64,000 nt of DNA from Arthrobacter sp. N199823 (GCF_002929705.1 NZ_PJIN01000002.1:527296-591295), one strand, 5' to 3'; counted from the stretch's first letter, positions 8,590 to 17,175 are shown. Notes: generated from the letters alone by a model not told the origin. Made by a program: numbers and translations.

Positions 8590-9264
8590 GTGGACACATT
8601 AATGACTGGTAGAAAAGAAAAAACCAGAACTCTTCGAATGGCGCTGGTGGGCTGTAACTACATCACCGGGCTGGGGCTGAGCCAGCTCCTGCGGGGTGCT
8701 GATTTCATTGACGTTGCAGGATTTGCCGCTGATGCGGAGGAGGTGCTGCAGTTGATGGCTGCCGGACCCGTTGACATGGTCTTGATCGACGCCAGCATGC
8801 AAGCAGCCGAGCTGGCACAGACTTGCCGCTCCCTGAATCAACTTCCCGTGCCGCCCACTGTGGTGGTCATGGGGGATGTTCCTTTTGACTTGGCTGAGTC
8901 CTTAGTGTTCTCAGGCGTCTGTGCCTTCCTGAACCAGGGACTGCTGGCAGAGGATCTGCCCGTTGGTCTCCGCATGATTCACCGGGGCGGGGCACTCTTG
9001 GTCAACCGTAGTGCCCGTGAAACCCTCATGAAGCGCAGCCGGAGTTTCGATGCGAGCCAGCGCACAAGGTTCGAGAGCCTGAATCCGCGCGAACGCATTA
9101 TTGCCCAAGGTGTGGCCGAAGGCTCCACGAACGTGCAGCTTGCCGGCTCCATGCACATGAGCGAAGCGACAGTAAAGCTGATTGTTTCCAACATCATGAC
9201 CAAGTTGGGGGTCTCCAACAGGGTGCAGATCGCCGTGGCCGTCACCAAGGCGCGCGTGGTCTGA
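8590..9264 (+). CDS. Orphan LuxR-family regulator with atypical receiver domain
   Basis: A 224-residue protein with a receiver-like N-terminal half and a LuxR helix-turn-helix at the C-terminus (LNPRERIIAQGVAEG to MTKLGVSNRVQIAV, about 160-217). The GTG at 8590 is chosen because GAGGGGGA lies 9 bp upstream. The phosphoacceptor position is kept (VDMVLIDASM, Asp67). The usual conserved Lys is replaced (CAFLNQG) and the switch Thr/Ser is not clear, so phosphorylation signalling may be absent. No histidine kinase gene is near. It lies directly upstream of amtB-glnK, but the targets are unknown. Confidence 0.75.
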   Translation: MDTLMTGRKEKTRTLRMALVGCNYITGLGLSQLLRGADFIDVAGFAADAEEVLQLMAAGPVDMVLIDASMQAAELAQTCRSLNQLPVPPTVVVMGDVPFDLAESLVFSGVCAFLNQGLLAEDLPVGLRMIHRGGALLVNRSARETLMKRSRSFDASQRTRFESLNPRERIIAQGVAEGSTNVQLAGSMHMSEATVKLIVSNIMTKLGVSNRVQIAVAVTKARVV

Positions 9265-9375
9265 TGGGCTAGCGGCAAAGTCCGTTGCAAAAGATGACGC
9301 AAGCAGGATCGCTGAAGCGCAGGAAATACGCCGGAAACATTCCCGACGCGCCAAGTTAACCCTGCCGGCCCAGAT

Positions 9376-9413
9376 GTAACGCGGTGGAAACTTTACTCAC
9401 TCCGCCGTGAAAC
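9376..9413 (+). promoter_or_regulatory. GlnR-type box upstream of amtB
   Basis: GTAAC-n6-GAAAC-n6-CACTC-n6-GAAAC, with exact 6-bp spacers. This matches the actinobacterial GlnR consensus gTnAc-n6-GaAAc arranged twice; only the third half-site is degenerate. It lies 87 bp before the amtB start, so amtB-glnK is probably activated under nitrogen limitation. Confidence 0.75.
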
Positions 9414-9500
9414 ACGGGTGAACTTTCATTGTAAGAGTCCAAAGTACACAGCTTCGTAAGCCGAGGCAGTCAACAACTCTTGCAACGAAAGGCCAGCTCA

Positions 9501-10862
9501 ATGAACACTGGCGATACAGCATGGGTCCTCATCTCAGCAGCTCTAGTGTTGCTGATGACCCCGGGACTTGCATTCTTCTACGGCGGCATGACTCGTGCCA
9601 AAGCCGTCCTGAACATGATGATGATGAGCTTCGGTGCCATTGGTCTTGTCGGCGTTCTGTGGGTCGTCTTCGGTTACTCAGCCACCTTTGGTTCTGATGT
9701 AGGCGGCGGACTTCTGGGTAACCCGTTGGAGAAGCTGGGACTGCAGGGCGTTTTGGATACAGGCGACGGGGCGCCACTAGTTGGCACCATTCCTGAAATT
9801 GTCTTTGTTGGCTTCCAAGCTGTCTTCGCCATTATCACCGTGGCCCTGATCACCGGTGCCATCGCTGACCGTGCCAAGTTCGGCGCGTGGATGACCTTCG
9901 CGGCTATCTGGGTCACGGTGGTTTACTTCCCCGTAGCGCACTGGGTGTTCTCCTTTACTGAGGATGCTGACGGGAACCCCACAGGTGGATGGATCGGCCA
10001 AGGCATGGGAGCCATTGACTTTGCCGGTGGAACCGCCGTACACATCAACGCAGGTGCAGCGGCTCTGGCGCTCGCCCTGATCCTGGGTCGCCGCAAGGGC
10101 TTCGGCAAGGATCCCAGCCACCGTCCTCACAACCTTCCCTTCGTGATGCTCGGTGCCGGTCTGCTCTGGTTCGGCTGGTTCGGCTTCAACGCCGGCTCCG
10201 CGCTCGGTGCCAACGCTGTAGCCGGTTACGCCTGGATCAACACCCTCGCCGCCCCCGCCGCAGCAATCCTTGGCTGGCTGATCGTTGAGAAGCTCCGTGA
10301 CGGACACGCCACCTCACTAGGTGCAGCCTCGGGTGCCGTGGCTGGATTGGTAGCCATCACCCCGGCATGCTCGGCACTGACTCCCATGTGGTCCATCGTT
10401 CTGGGTCTGCTGGCAGGCGCAGTGTGCGCCCTGGCTGTTGGCTTGAAGTACCGTCTGGGCATCGATGACTCGCTCGACGTGGTCGGCGTGCACTTGGTGG
10501 GTGGCCTGGTTGGCACCTTGTTCATTGGCTTCGCCGCCGATCCCAACTCACCCGCAGCCGGACAGGGCCTCTTCTATGGAGGCGGGCTGGAACTGCTCGG
10601 CAAGCAGGCAATCGCCGCTGGCGCAGTCATGATTTACTCTTTCGTCATTGCCTACGCCATCGGCTGGGTCATCAACAAGACCATGGGCTTCCGGATCTCA
10701 TCCTCCGACGAAGCAGCGGGAGTGGATGTATCAGTCCACGCCGAGTCCGCTTATGACTTCGGTGGCCGCGCCACCGGCAGCTTTGTGCCGATGACCGAGA
10801 AGCGAAGCGTCACCTCCGAGCCTGCAACGGCAGCCACAACCGAAGTAAAGGTAGACGCATGA
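9501..10862 (+). CDS. amtB: Ammonium transporter AmtB
   Basis: A trimeric membrane channel for ammonium uptake, 453 residues with about 11 membrane segments. The ATG at 9501 follows CGAAAGG; an upstream in-frame start is less likely. Family signatures include PGLAFFYGGM near the N-terminus, DFAGGTAVHINAGAAALA mid-protein and VGVHLVGGLVGTLF. The C-terminal tail after TMGFRISSSDEAAGVDVS is cytoplasmic and is where GlnK docks in this family. Its stop overlaps the glnK start by 4 bp. A GlnR-type box precedes it. Confidence 0.96.
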   Translation: MNTGDTAWVLISAALVLLMTPGLAFFYGGMTRAKAVLNMMMMSFGAIGLVGVLWVVFGYSATFGSDVGGGLLGNPLEKLGLQGVLDTGDGAPLVGTIPEIVFVGFQAVFAIITVALITGAIADRAKFGAWMTFAAIWVTVVYFPVAHWVFSFTEDADGNPTGGWIGQGMGAIDFAGGTAVHINAGAAALALALILGRRKGFGKDPSHRPHNLPFVMLGAGLLWFGWFGFNAGSALGANAVAGYAWINTLAAPAAAILGWLIVEKLRDGHATSLGAASGAVAGLVAITPACSALTPMWSIVLGLLAGAVCALAVGLKYRLGIDDSLDVVGVHLVGGLVGTLFIGFAADPNSPAAGQGLFYGGGLELLGKQAIAAGAVMIYSFVIAYAIGWVINKTMGFRISSSDEAAGVDVSVHAESAYDFGGRATGSFVPMTEKRSVTSEPATAATTEVKVDA

Positions 10863-11197
10863 AACTGATCACCGCCATCATTCGGCCCGAACAGCTGGAC
10901 GACGTCCGCAACGCACTAGAAAGCTACGGAGTGCAAGGTCTGACCATCAGCAGCGCACACGGCTACGGACGTCAACGCGGGCACACCGAAGTCTACCGAG
11001 GCGCTGAATATGCAGTGGACCTTCATGCAAAGGTTCGTATTGAAGTACTAGCGTCAGATGAAGTGGCGTGGGATTTGATGGACGTTATTGTTGGCAGCTC
11101 CAACACCGGAAACCCGGGCGACGGCAAGGTATGGATGGTGGCCGTGCAGGAAGTCATGCGCGTACGCACCGGAGAGCGAGGCGTCGCCGCCATCTGA
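10859..11197 (+). CDS. glnK: PII nitrogen regulatory protein GlnK
   Basis: A 112-residue trimeric sensor of ATP/ADP and 2-oxoglutarate that gates AmtB. The T-loop is intact: GRQRGHTEVYRGAEY with the modifiable Tyr51, then KVRIE with Glu62. Full length for the family, translationally coupled to amtB. In Corynebacterium and Streptomyces the next gene is glnD, which modifies this tyrosine. Here the next gene is a reversed zwf, so any modifying enzyme is encoded elsewhere or absent. Confidence 0.96.
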   Translation: MKLITAIIRPEQLDDVRNALESYGVQGLTISSAHGYGRQRGHTEVYRGAEYAVDLHAKVRIEVLASDEVAWDLMDVIVGSSNTGNPGDGKVWMVAVQEVMRVRTGERGVAAI

Positions 11198-11226
11198 TCG
11201 AATTCATCTGATTCAACTCAGCTAAG

Positions 11227-11278
11227 AAATGACGCAGCTGCTGCACCCAAAAGTTCGGGTGTAGCAGCTGCGTCATTT
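11227..11278. terminator. Bidirectional terminator between glnK and zwf
   Basis: Inverted repeat of about 22 bp, AAATGACGCAGCTGC...GCAGCTGCGTCATTT, with an 8-nt loop. It serves both convergent genes. Confidence 0.85.
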
Positions 11279-11351
11279 GTGCTGTTAAGCCACGGTTAAA
11301 TCAGCGGCAAATCACGGCTAGAAAACCAACGGCTGGCCCAGAGCGAGCGTC

Positions 11352-12872
11352 TTAATCGCCGCTGGTTGTCCACGCTTCTGGGCCATTAGAGCCTGCCGGG
11401 TATTCCTCCATAGGAACTGCTGCGGACTTCCAAGCGGCGAATGTTGGCTCCACGATCCGCCAGCATTCCTCAGCGGTATCGCCTCGGACCGAGAGGAGCG
11501 GGTCCGCGCTGAGTACGCCGTCGAGCACTTCACCGTAGGGCAACAAAGGATCGCTACCTAGAACAGCTTCCAACTGGACACGGTCCAGCGTGAAGAGATT
11601 GCCAGGACCAATAACGTCCAGATCGAGCGTGAGAGTTTCCGGTCCGAAACCAATATGCAGACGCGTGGGGGAGTCGGTGCCCTTGAAGCCAATGGGCAAG
11701 TGGGGGACAGCTTTGAACGTGACAACGGCTTCCTTGCGGGTCCGGCCCAAGGCCTTCCCGGAACGCAAAATGAACGGCACCCCCGCCCAGCGCCAGTTGT
11801 TTACATAGACCTCAACTTCGGCCAGGGTCTCGGTGTCGTTGGCGGGGTCTACGCCTTCTTCGGAGAGGTAGTCGGGAACCTGACGGTCGCCAATGCTCCC
11901 GCTCGTGTAGCGGGCCCGGCGAGAGTGGGTTGCGAAGTCTGTACTGCCTTGCGGGCCGATGGTGCTGGCACGCAGCACGGCGGCAATGTTGGAGCGTACA
12001 TCGTTTTCGCCCAATGTTGCTGGGGGCTCCATGGCCATGATCGCCATGATTTGCAGCAGGTGGCTCTGGATCATGTCACGCCCAGCACCAGCGTGGTCGT
12101 AGTAGCGGGCCCGGTTTTCCAAGGTCAAGGACTCATCAAAGATGATCTCCACCTTTTCAATATGCTCGCTGTTCCAAGAGTGTTCCAGTAGGCGGTTGGC
12201 AAAACGTAGGCCAATGACGTTGAGGACTGTCGATTTTCCGAGGAAGTGGTCCACTCGGTGGATATGGTCTTCGGGGACCAGCTTGGCTAGCGTGGCGTTG
12301 AGTTCCCGGGCGGATTCGGCGCTTGAGCCAAACGGCTTTTCCATGACCAAGCGGGTGCCGGAAGGAAGATCCTGCTTGCGCAGAACCTCACAGGCCTTCT
12401 GGCTCACGGCCGGTGGCAAGGCAAAGTACAAAGCCACCGGGCCCTCGATATCGGTCAGGAACTCGCCCAAGGCGCCCTTGGCCGTCACATCCAGCTGGTG
12501 ATAGCTGCTGTCTTTTTGAACGCGTTTGAGTTCCTTGATGCCCTCGGCGGTGGATCCGCCACCAGGCTTTCCATCCGATTTCTCATCCGGTGCAAGCGAG
12601 GCCGTAAAGCTCTCCGTGAGCCGGTCCTGCCACTGCTGGGCGGTCCAGTCATCATTGCCGGCGCCCACCAACGTCAGCCCGGGCGCTCGGCCCGAGGCAA
12701 TCAGCCTGGCAACACCGGGCAGCAAGAGCCGGCCGGTCAGATCACCTGATGCCCCCAGGATCACCAGACTCTTGATCCGTTGCGCCGCGCTGCCAGAGGA
12801 AGCCGGGGACCCGGCGTCGTGCTGGGCGGGGGAGGATGTGCTTGCAGTACCTGTGTCAGAAGTGGATTTCAT
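11352..12872 (-). CDS. zwf: Glucose-6-phosphate dehydrogenase, divergent type
   Basis: About 506 residues; oxidises glucose-6-phosphate to the lactone with NAD(P)+, the first step of the oxidative pentose phosphate pathway. The N-terminal nucleotide motif LVILGASGDLTGRLLLPG differs from the more usual GxTGDLxxxKL form. The active-site segment HRVDHFLGKSTVLN lies near residue 205. ATG at 12872 or a GTG two codons earlier could start it. A Ser/Ala-rich leader precedes the fold. It stands alone, without the tal/opcA neighbours common for zwf in actinobacteria, so it may be a second isozyme. The partner enzyme gnd is at 50309. Confidence 0.88.
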   Translation of the reverse strand: MKSTSDTGTASTSSPAQHDAGSPASSGSAAQRIKSLVILGASGDLTGRLLLPGVARLIASGRAPGLTLVGAGNDDWTAQQWQDRLTESFTASLAPDEKSDGKPGGGSTAEGIKELKRVQKDSSYHQLDVTAKGALGEFLTDIEGPVALYFALPPAVSQKACEVLRKQDLPSGTRLVMEKPFGSSAESARELNATLAKLVPEDHIHRVDHFLGKSTVLNVIGLRFANRLLEHSWNSEHIEKVEIIFDESLTLENRARYYDHAGAGRDMIQSHLLQIMAIMAMEPPATLGENDVRSNIAAVLRASTIGPQGSTDFATHSRRARYTSGSIGDRQVPDYLSEEGVDPANDTETLAEVEVYVNNWRWAGVPFILRSGKALGRTRKEAVVTFKAVPHLPIGFKGTDSPTRLHIGFGPETLTLDLDVIGPGNLFTLDRVQLEAVLGSDPLLPYGEVLDGVLSADPLLSVRGDTAEECWRIVEPTFAAWKSAAVPMEEYPAGSNGPEAWTTSGD

Positions 12873-13166
12873 CACCACTTCAGCATGCCACCAATCGTCA
12901 CTGTTTTTGATGGTGTTGCGCGTGTGCGGGGTGGAAATTTTCCCTGTGGCGCAATTGCCAATGTCGAGGCAGAATGTGCAGCGAAGAGTCGGCGTAGTTG
13001 GTACCCTTGATAGTTGAGTCCCTCAGGAAAGGGAGTGGGGCGGTGTTAGCGCCGTCCCGCCGTTCTCATCCTGACTAACGTAAATTGCCGCGTTCATGCG
13101 CGGGCCGGCCATTGGGCTGTCCCGCGCGGGCGTTGGTTAATCCCTGACGAAAGAAGTACCCGGCGC

Positions 13167-14741
13167 GTGTTCAACTCCCTATCTGACCGGCTGACAGCAA
13201 CTTTTAAGAACTTGCGTGGCAAGGGACGGCTGAGCGAGGCCGACGTCGACGCCACAGTGCGCGAGATTCGCCGCGCCCTCCTGGACGCCGATGTTGCCGT
13301 GCCCGTGGTCCGCGCGTTCACCGCAAAGGTCCGCGAACGCGCTTTGGGCTCCGAGGTTAATGAGGCGCTGAACCCGGCGCAGCAGATTGTGAAGATCGTC
13401 AACGAGGAACTCGTTGCCATCTTGGGCGGGGAAACTCGGCGCATCAATCTGGCCAAGAACCCGCCCACAGTGATCATGCTGGCCGGTCTGCAGGGTGCCG
13501 GTAAAACCACCCTCGCCGGAAAGCTGTCCAAGTGGCTCAAGGGGCAGGGTCACAGCCCGCTCTTGGTGGCCGCGGATTTGCAGCGCCCCAACGCTGTCAA
13601 GCAGTTGCAGGTCAACGGTGAGCGCGCAGGCGTTCCCGTGTTCGCCCCGCACCCGGGCGTGTCCAGCGAATTTGAATCCGCCACGGGCGATCCCGTAGCA
13701 GTTGCCCTGGCTGGTTTGGCCGAGGCCAAGTCCAAGCTGCACGACGTTGTCATTGTTGACACCGCCGGCCGCCTGGGTATTGACGCCGAACTGATGAAGC
13801 AGGCTGCGGACATCCGCGCCGCCATCAACCCCGACGAGGTCCTGTTCGTCATTGACGCCATGATCGGCCAGGATGCCGTCAACACGGCCCAGGCGTTCAA
13901 CGAAGGCGTCAATTTCACCGGCGTCGTGCTGACCAAGCTCGACGGCGACGCCCGCGGTGGTGCCGCCCTCTCGGTTGCTTCCATCACTGGCAAGCCGGTC
14001 ATGTTCGCCTCCACGGGCGAGGGCTTGGACGATTTTGAGCTGTTCCACCCGGACCGTATGGCCAGCCGCATCCTTGACATGGGTGACGTCCTCACGCTCA
14101 TCGAGCAGGCTGAAAAGAACTGGGACAAGGGCGAAGCCGAACGGATGGCGCAGAAATTCGCCGACCAGGAAGACTTCACCCTGGATGACTTCCTGTCTCA
14201 GATGCAGCAGATCCGCAAAATGGGCTCCATGAAGAAGATGCTCATGATGATGCCTGGTGCCGCCGGCATGCGTCAGCAGCTGGAAAACTTCGACGAGCGC
14301 GAGATTGACCGCGTCGAGGCCATTGTCCGCTCCATGACCCCGCACGAGCGTGTTGCACCGAAGATCATCAACGGTTCCCGCCGCGCCCGCATCGCCAAGG
14401 GTTCCGGCGTGCACGTTTCCGAGGTCAACGGCCTGCTGGAGCGCTTCGGTCAGGCCCAGAAGATGATGAAGAAGATGGCTCAGGGTGGCGGAATTCCGGG
14501 CATGCCTGGCGTTGCTGGCCCCGGCGGCTTCAACAGCGCCCGCAAGGGTAAGCAGGGCGCCAAGAAGAAGGCTCGCTCCGGTAACCCGGCCAAGGCTGCT
14601 GCTGAGTTGAAGGCCGCACAGGAGAAGGCCAGCGCACCCAAGGCGTTGCCCACGGGAGCAGCTTTCGGCGCCGGCGCGGAGGACTTCGATCCGAGCAGCC
14701 TGAACCTGCCCAAGGGATTCGAGAAGTTCCTCGGGAAGTAG
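13167..14741 (+). CDS. ffh: Signal recognition particle protein Ffh
   Basis: The SRP54 GTPase that binds signal sequences and 4.5S RNA, 524 residues. N domain to about residue 90; G domain with GLQGAGKTTLAGKL near 107, DTAGRLGIDAELM and TKLDGDARGG; methionine-rich M domain from about 300 (MGSMKKMLMMMPGAAGM, MMKKMAQGGG); then a basic Ala/Lys tail. GTG start after GACGAAAGAAG. It is divergent from zwf. The receptor FtsY is encoded in the same window. Confidence 0.97.
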   Translation: MFNSLSDRLTATFKNLRGKGRLSEADVDATVREIRRALLDADVAVPVVRAFTAKVRERALGSEVNEALNPAQQIVKIVNEELVAILGGETRRINLAKNPPTVIMLAGLQGAGKTTLAGKLSKWLKGQGHSPLLVAADLQRPNAVKQLQVNGERAGVPVFAPHPGVSSEFESATGDPVAVALAGLAEAKSKLHDVVIVDTAGRLGIDAELMKQAADIRAAINPDEVLFVIDAMIGQDAVNTAQAFNEGVNFTGVVLTKLDGDARGGAALSVASITGKPVMFASTGEGLDDFELFHPDRMASRILDMGDVLTLIEQAEKNWDKGEAERMAQKFADQEDFTLDDFLSQMQQIRKMGSMKKMLMMMPGAAGMRQQLENFDEREIDRVEAIVRSMTPHERVAPKIINGSRRARIAKGSGVHVSEVNGLLERFGQAQKMMKKMAQGGGIPGMPGVAGPGGFNSARKGKQGAKKKARSGNPAKAAAELKAAQEKASAPKALPTGAAFGAGAEDFDPSSLNLPKGFEKFLGK

Positions 14742-14767
14742 CCTTTGCGTTTCAGGGCATGGTGCTC

Positions 14768-14835
14768 GAGACCGACGGACCCCCGTCGAGACCGACGCAG
14801 CGCTACGTCTGACTCGACGGCTCTCCGTCGGTCTC
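14768..14835. terminator. Nested inverted repeat downstream of ffh
   Basis: A 12-bp outer stem (GAGACCGACGGA / TCCGTCGGTCTC) encloses an 8-bp inner stem (CCGTCGAG / CTCGACGG). It probably ends ffh transcription although no T-run follows. GAGACCGACG occurs twice in it. Confidence 0.6.
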
Positions 14836-14884
14836 GGCGACGTGGGCGCACGGGAATGTCAGGCCCATCCGGTAACCTGCATCA

Positions 14885-15616
14885 ATGAGTAAAACCCGGA
14901 TTGTGTTTGTCCACGGCATGGATAGCTATGGAGCCGCTGCCTGGCCAGCCCAACACCGCCTCGCCGGGAACTACGATTGTCTCTTTCTCAAGCGCACGGG
15001 ATTTGACGCCGTCGCACCTGTCACAGCAACTGACTTTGCCGCGGATGCCAAAATTGTCATCGATGCTTTGGGCCATGGCGGGCACGTGGTGGCCCATGCT
15101 CAGGGAGCCGTGGCCGCCATGATGGCAGCGGTGCAGCGCCCTGATCTGGTCACGTCGCTGGTTCTGATTGAGCCCTTGTTGCCGTCACTGACAGCCGAAC
15201 TACCGGCAAGTGCGGCGTATTCTGCGCGTGTGGCGGAATTGTTCGCCCGTTCCGGGGAGCTTGGCGATGCCGAGTTCCTCATGGAGTTCAATACTTTGCT
15301 GGCAGTGACCACGGCGGGAGCGGCGGAGCCGGTGGCTCGCCGGGCGGCCCGGGCGAGGCTGCAGTTACCGTCGTCGGCGGCCCCGCTGCTCATCATTGCC
15401 GGGGTGCCTACTCTGGTGCTCACGGGCGGTTGGGAGCCGTTGTATGAAGAGGTTGCCGATTACTTGGAGAGCACCGGGGCCAAACATGTTGTTCTACGCA
15501 GCGGGCACCGGCCTCACGATACCGCCGCCGGTGCAGCACAGATTGAACAGTTCATCCAGGCCACAGCGGCCACAGCGCGCAGCGCCGTACAGTCTGCGGA
15601 TGCTGATCCGGCCTGA
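14885..15616 (+). CDS. Alpha/beta-hydrolase-like protein lacking the nucleophile
   Basis: A 243-residue protein with the alpha/beta-hydrolase outline: VFVHGMDSYG oxyanion segment, a nucleophile-elbow region near residues 68-74, and a late SGHRPHDT histidine segment. At the elbow it reads VVAHAQGA, so the residue expected to be Ser, Asp or Cys is Ala72 (GCT codon). It is therefore probably not a classical hydrolase and may be a binding protein or a pseudo-enzyme. The ATG lies a short way after the ffh hairpin. No function is assigned. Confidence 0.7.
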   Translation: MSKTRIVFVHGMDSYGAAAWPAQHRLAGNYDCLFLKRTGFDAVAPVTATDFAADAKIVIDALGHGGHVVAHAQGAVAAMMAAVQRPDLVTSLVLIEPLLPSLTAELPASAAYSARVAELFARSGELGDAEFLMEFNTLLAVTTAGAAEPVARRAARARLQLPSSAAPLLIIAGVPTLVLTGGWEPLYEEVADYLESTGAKHVVLRSGHRPHDTAAGAAQIEQFIQATAATARSAVQSADADPA

Positions 15617-15669
15617 GCTATTCTGCCTGAACCATTCTGATTGTCACACCCAGCGGATAGTCTTCTGAG

Positions 15670-16176
15670 ATGTTGGAAATCCGCCCGGCCGCCTTGCCTG
15701 AGTTTGCCCTACTTCCTGCCATAGAAGCCGAAGCAGATGCGGCTTTTGAGGCCCTCGATCCGCCCCTGTCCATCGCGGACTTTCCCGCCCCGGACTCGGC
15801 GCAGGATTACGCCGACGCCTATCACATCATGGTTGCGGGGCGTCCACCGGCCGGTTTTGTCAGGCTCGAGATCGTCGATAACCAGGCCCATATGGCTCAG
15901 TTGTCCGTAAGCCCGCAGTATGCGCGGCAGGGGATTGGGCGGCAGTTAGTTAACGCCGCCATTGCGTGGGCAGCCGAGGCCGGGTTTCACTCCATGACGC
16001 TCACTACCTTTGCGCACATTCCGTTCAATGCCCCCTTTTATGCCAGTTGCGGCTTTAGTGAGCTTCCCCACGAGCAGTGGACTCCAGAGCTGGCAGAACT
16101 TCGCCAACACGAGGCTTTCTTGGACGCCAAGGGAGCCCGGATCGCCATGCGAATAAAATTGACCTCTCGGGAATAG
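15670..16176 (+). CDS. GNAT-family N-acetyltransferase
   Basis: A 168-residue acetyl-CoA-dependent acyltransferase. The acetyl-CoA loop is ARQGIGRQLVNAAIAWA at about 79-96, preceded by AHMAQLSVSPQ and followed by NAPFYASCGF. The start at 15670 is a TTG within ATGTTGGAA; the acceptor substrate is unknown. It follows the hydrolase-like gene in the same direction with about 50 bp between. Confidence 0.8.
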   Translation: MLEIRPAALPEFALLPAIEAEADAAFEALDPPLSIADFPAPDSAQDYADAYHIMVAGRPPAGFVRLEIVDNQAHMAQLSVSPQYARQGIGRQLVNAAIAWAAEAGFHSMTLTTFAHIPFNAPFYASCGFSELPHEQWTPELAELRQHEAFLDAKGARIAMRIKLTSRE

Positions 16177-16177
16177 G

Positions 16178-16204
16178 TTGAAGCTTCAAGTAGTTTGCTA
16201 CTAT
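16178..16204 (+). promoter_or_regulatory. Palindrome and putative promoter before the VOC gene
   Basis: The 12-bp perfect palindrome TTGAAGCTTCAA overlaps a possible -35 and lies 9 bp before TACTAT, a possible -10. This arrangement suits a repressor operator, perhaps MarR-type as in catechol/quinone-responsive dioxygenase genes. The regulator is not in this window. Confidence 0.45.
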
Positions 16205-16232
16205 AGAAGCAACAACAAACCTTGGAGACATC

Positions 16233-17114
16233 ATGACTGTACAAAACGATCTGCTTTCCGCCGACCTCACCATGGGCACCGTGATGCTCAAGGTTGGCGA
16301 CATGACCCTGATGAGCAACTACTACCAGAAGGCCCTCGGGCTTGATGTGGTTGCCGAAGCCGACGGCGGCCAGTACTTGGGCCGCGGCACCACCCCGCTG
16401 GTGCACCTCCAGCCGGCCGGTGGCCTGCATATTCCCGGCCGCGGAGAAGCTGGACTTTTCCACACCGCCTTGCTGTTCGATGATCAAGCGTCTCTGGCCG
16501 CCACCGTGGCCACCGCGGCCCAGTACAGCCCGCAGGCCTTTGCTGGCAGCGCCGATCACCTGGTGTCCGAGGCCTTCTACTTCACCGATCCTGAAGGTAA
16601 CGGCATCGAGCTCTACTGGGACCGCCCCCGCGATGCCTGGACCTGGAGCAATGGCGAAGTTGACATGGACTCACTGGCCCTCTCGCCCCAGCACTACCTG
16701 CAGCGGCACCTGACCGAAGAAGCAGTTGTTGGTCAGCGCCAGTCAGCTGCCGACATTGGCCATGTGCACCTGCAAGTTGGAGATATCAAGACGGCCGAAT
16801 CCTTCTACGTTGACACGCTCGGCTTTGAGAAGACCTCTGGTTTCCACGGTCAGGCACTGTTCGTCTCCGCCGGCGGCTATCACCACCACATGGCCATGAA
16901 TGTCTGGAACAGTCGCGGCGCTGGTCCCCGCAAGGACACCCTGGGGCTGGGCGAAGTACTCATTCAGCTTCCGGGTAAGGACGACGTCGGCGCCTTGGCG
17001 CAGCGTTTGGCTCACCACGGCATTGCCGTCGCCAACACCGGTGCCGAGCTCCGCTTTGATGATCCGTGGATGAACAAAATTCGCGTTAGTGTTGGTAGTG
17101 GACAGTCCGTCTAA
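16233..17114 (+). CDS. VOC-family ring-cleavage dioxygenase/glyoxalase-like protein (CatE-type)
   Basis: A 293-residue protein with two vicinal-oxygen-chelate repeats: MGTVMLKVGDMTLMSNYYQ at about 14 and IGHVHLQVGDIKTAESFY at about 172. Metal-ligand candidates are His in IGHVHLQ, the YHHHMAMNVW segment and a Glu near the end. The layout is that of CatE-like catechol 2,3-dioxygenases in aromatic or quinone detoxification; a glyoxalase role is also possible. ATG after TTGGAGACATC. The upstream palindrome suggests inducible expression. Confidence 0.8.
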   Translation: MTVQNDLLSADLTMGTVMLKVGDMTLMSNYYQKALGLDVVAEADGGQYLGRGTTPLVHLQPAGGLHIPGRGEAGLFHTALLFDDQASLAATVATAAQYSPQAFAGSADHLVSEAFYFTDPEGNGIELYWDRPRDAWTWSNGEVDMDSLALSPQHYLQRHLTEEAVVGQRQSAADIGHVHLQVGDIKTAESFYVDTLGFEKTSGFHGQALFVSAGGYHHHMAMNVWNSRGAGPRKDTLGLGEVLIQLPGKDDVGALAQRLAHHGIAVANTGAELRFDDPWMNKIRVSVGSGQSV

Positions 17115-17175
17115 GTAATCAGCGGGCGCTCCGGCACCGGAAGCGGGCCGGATCACCAACTTGAAAGGCTTCTGC

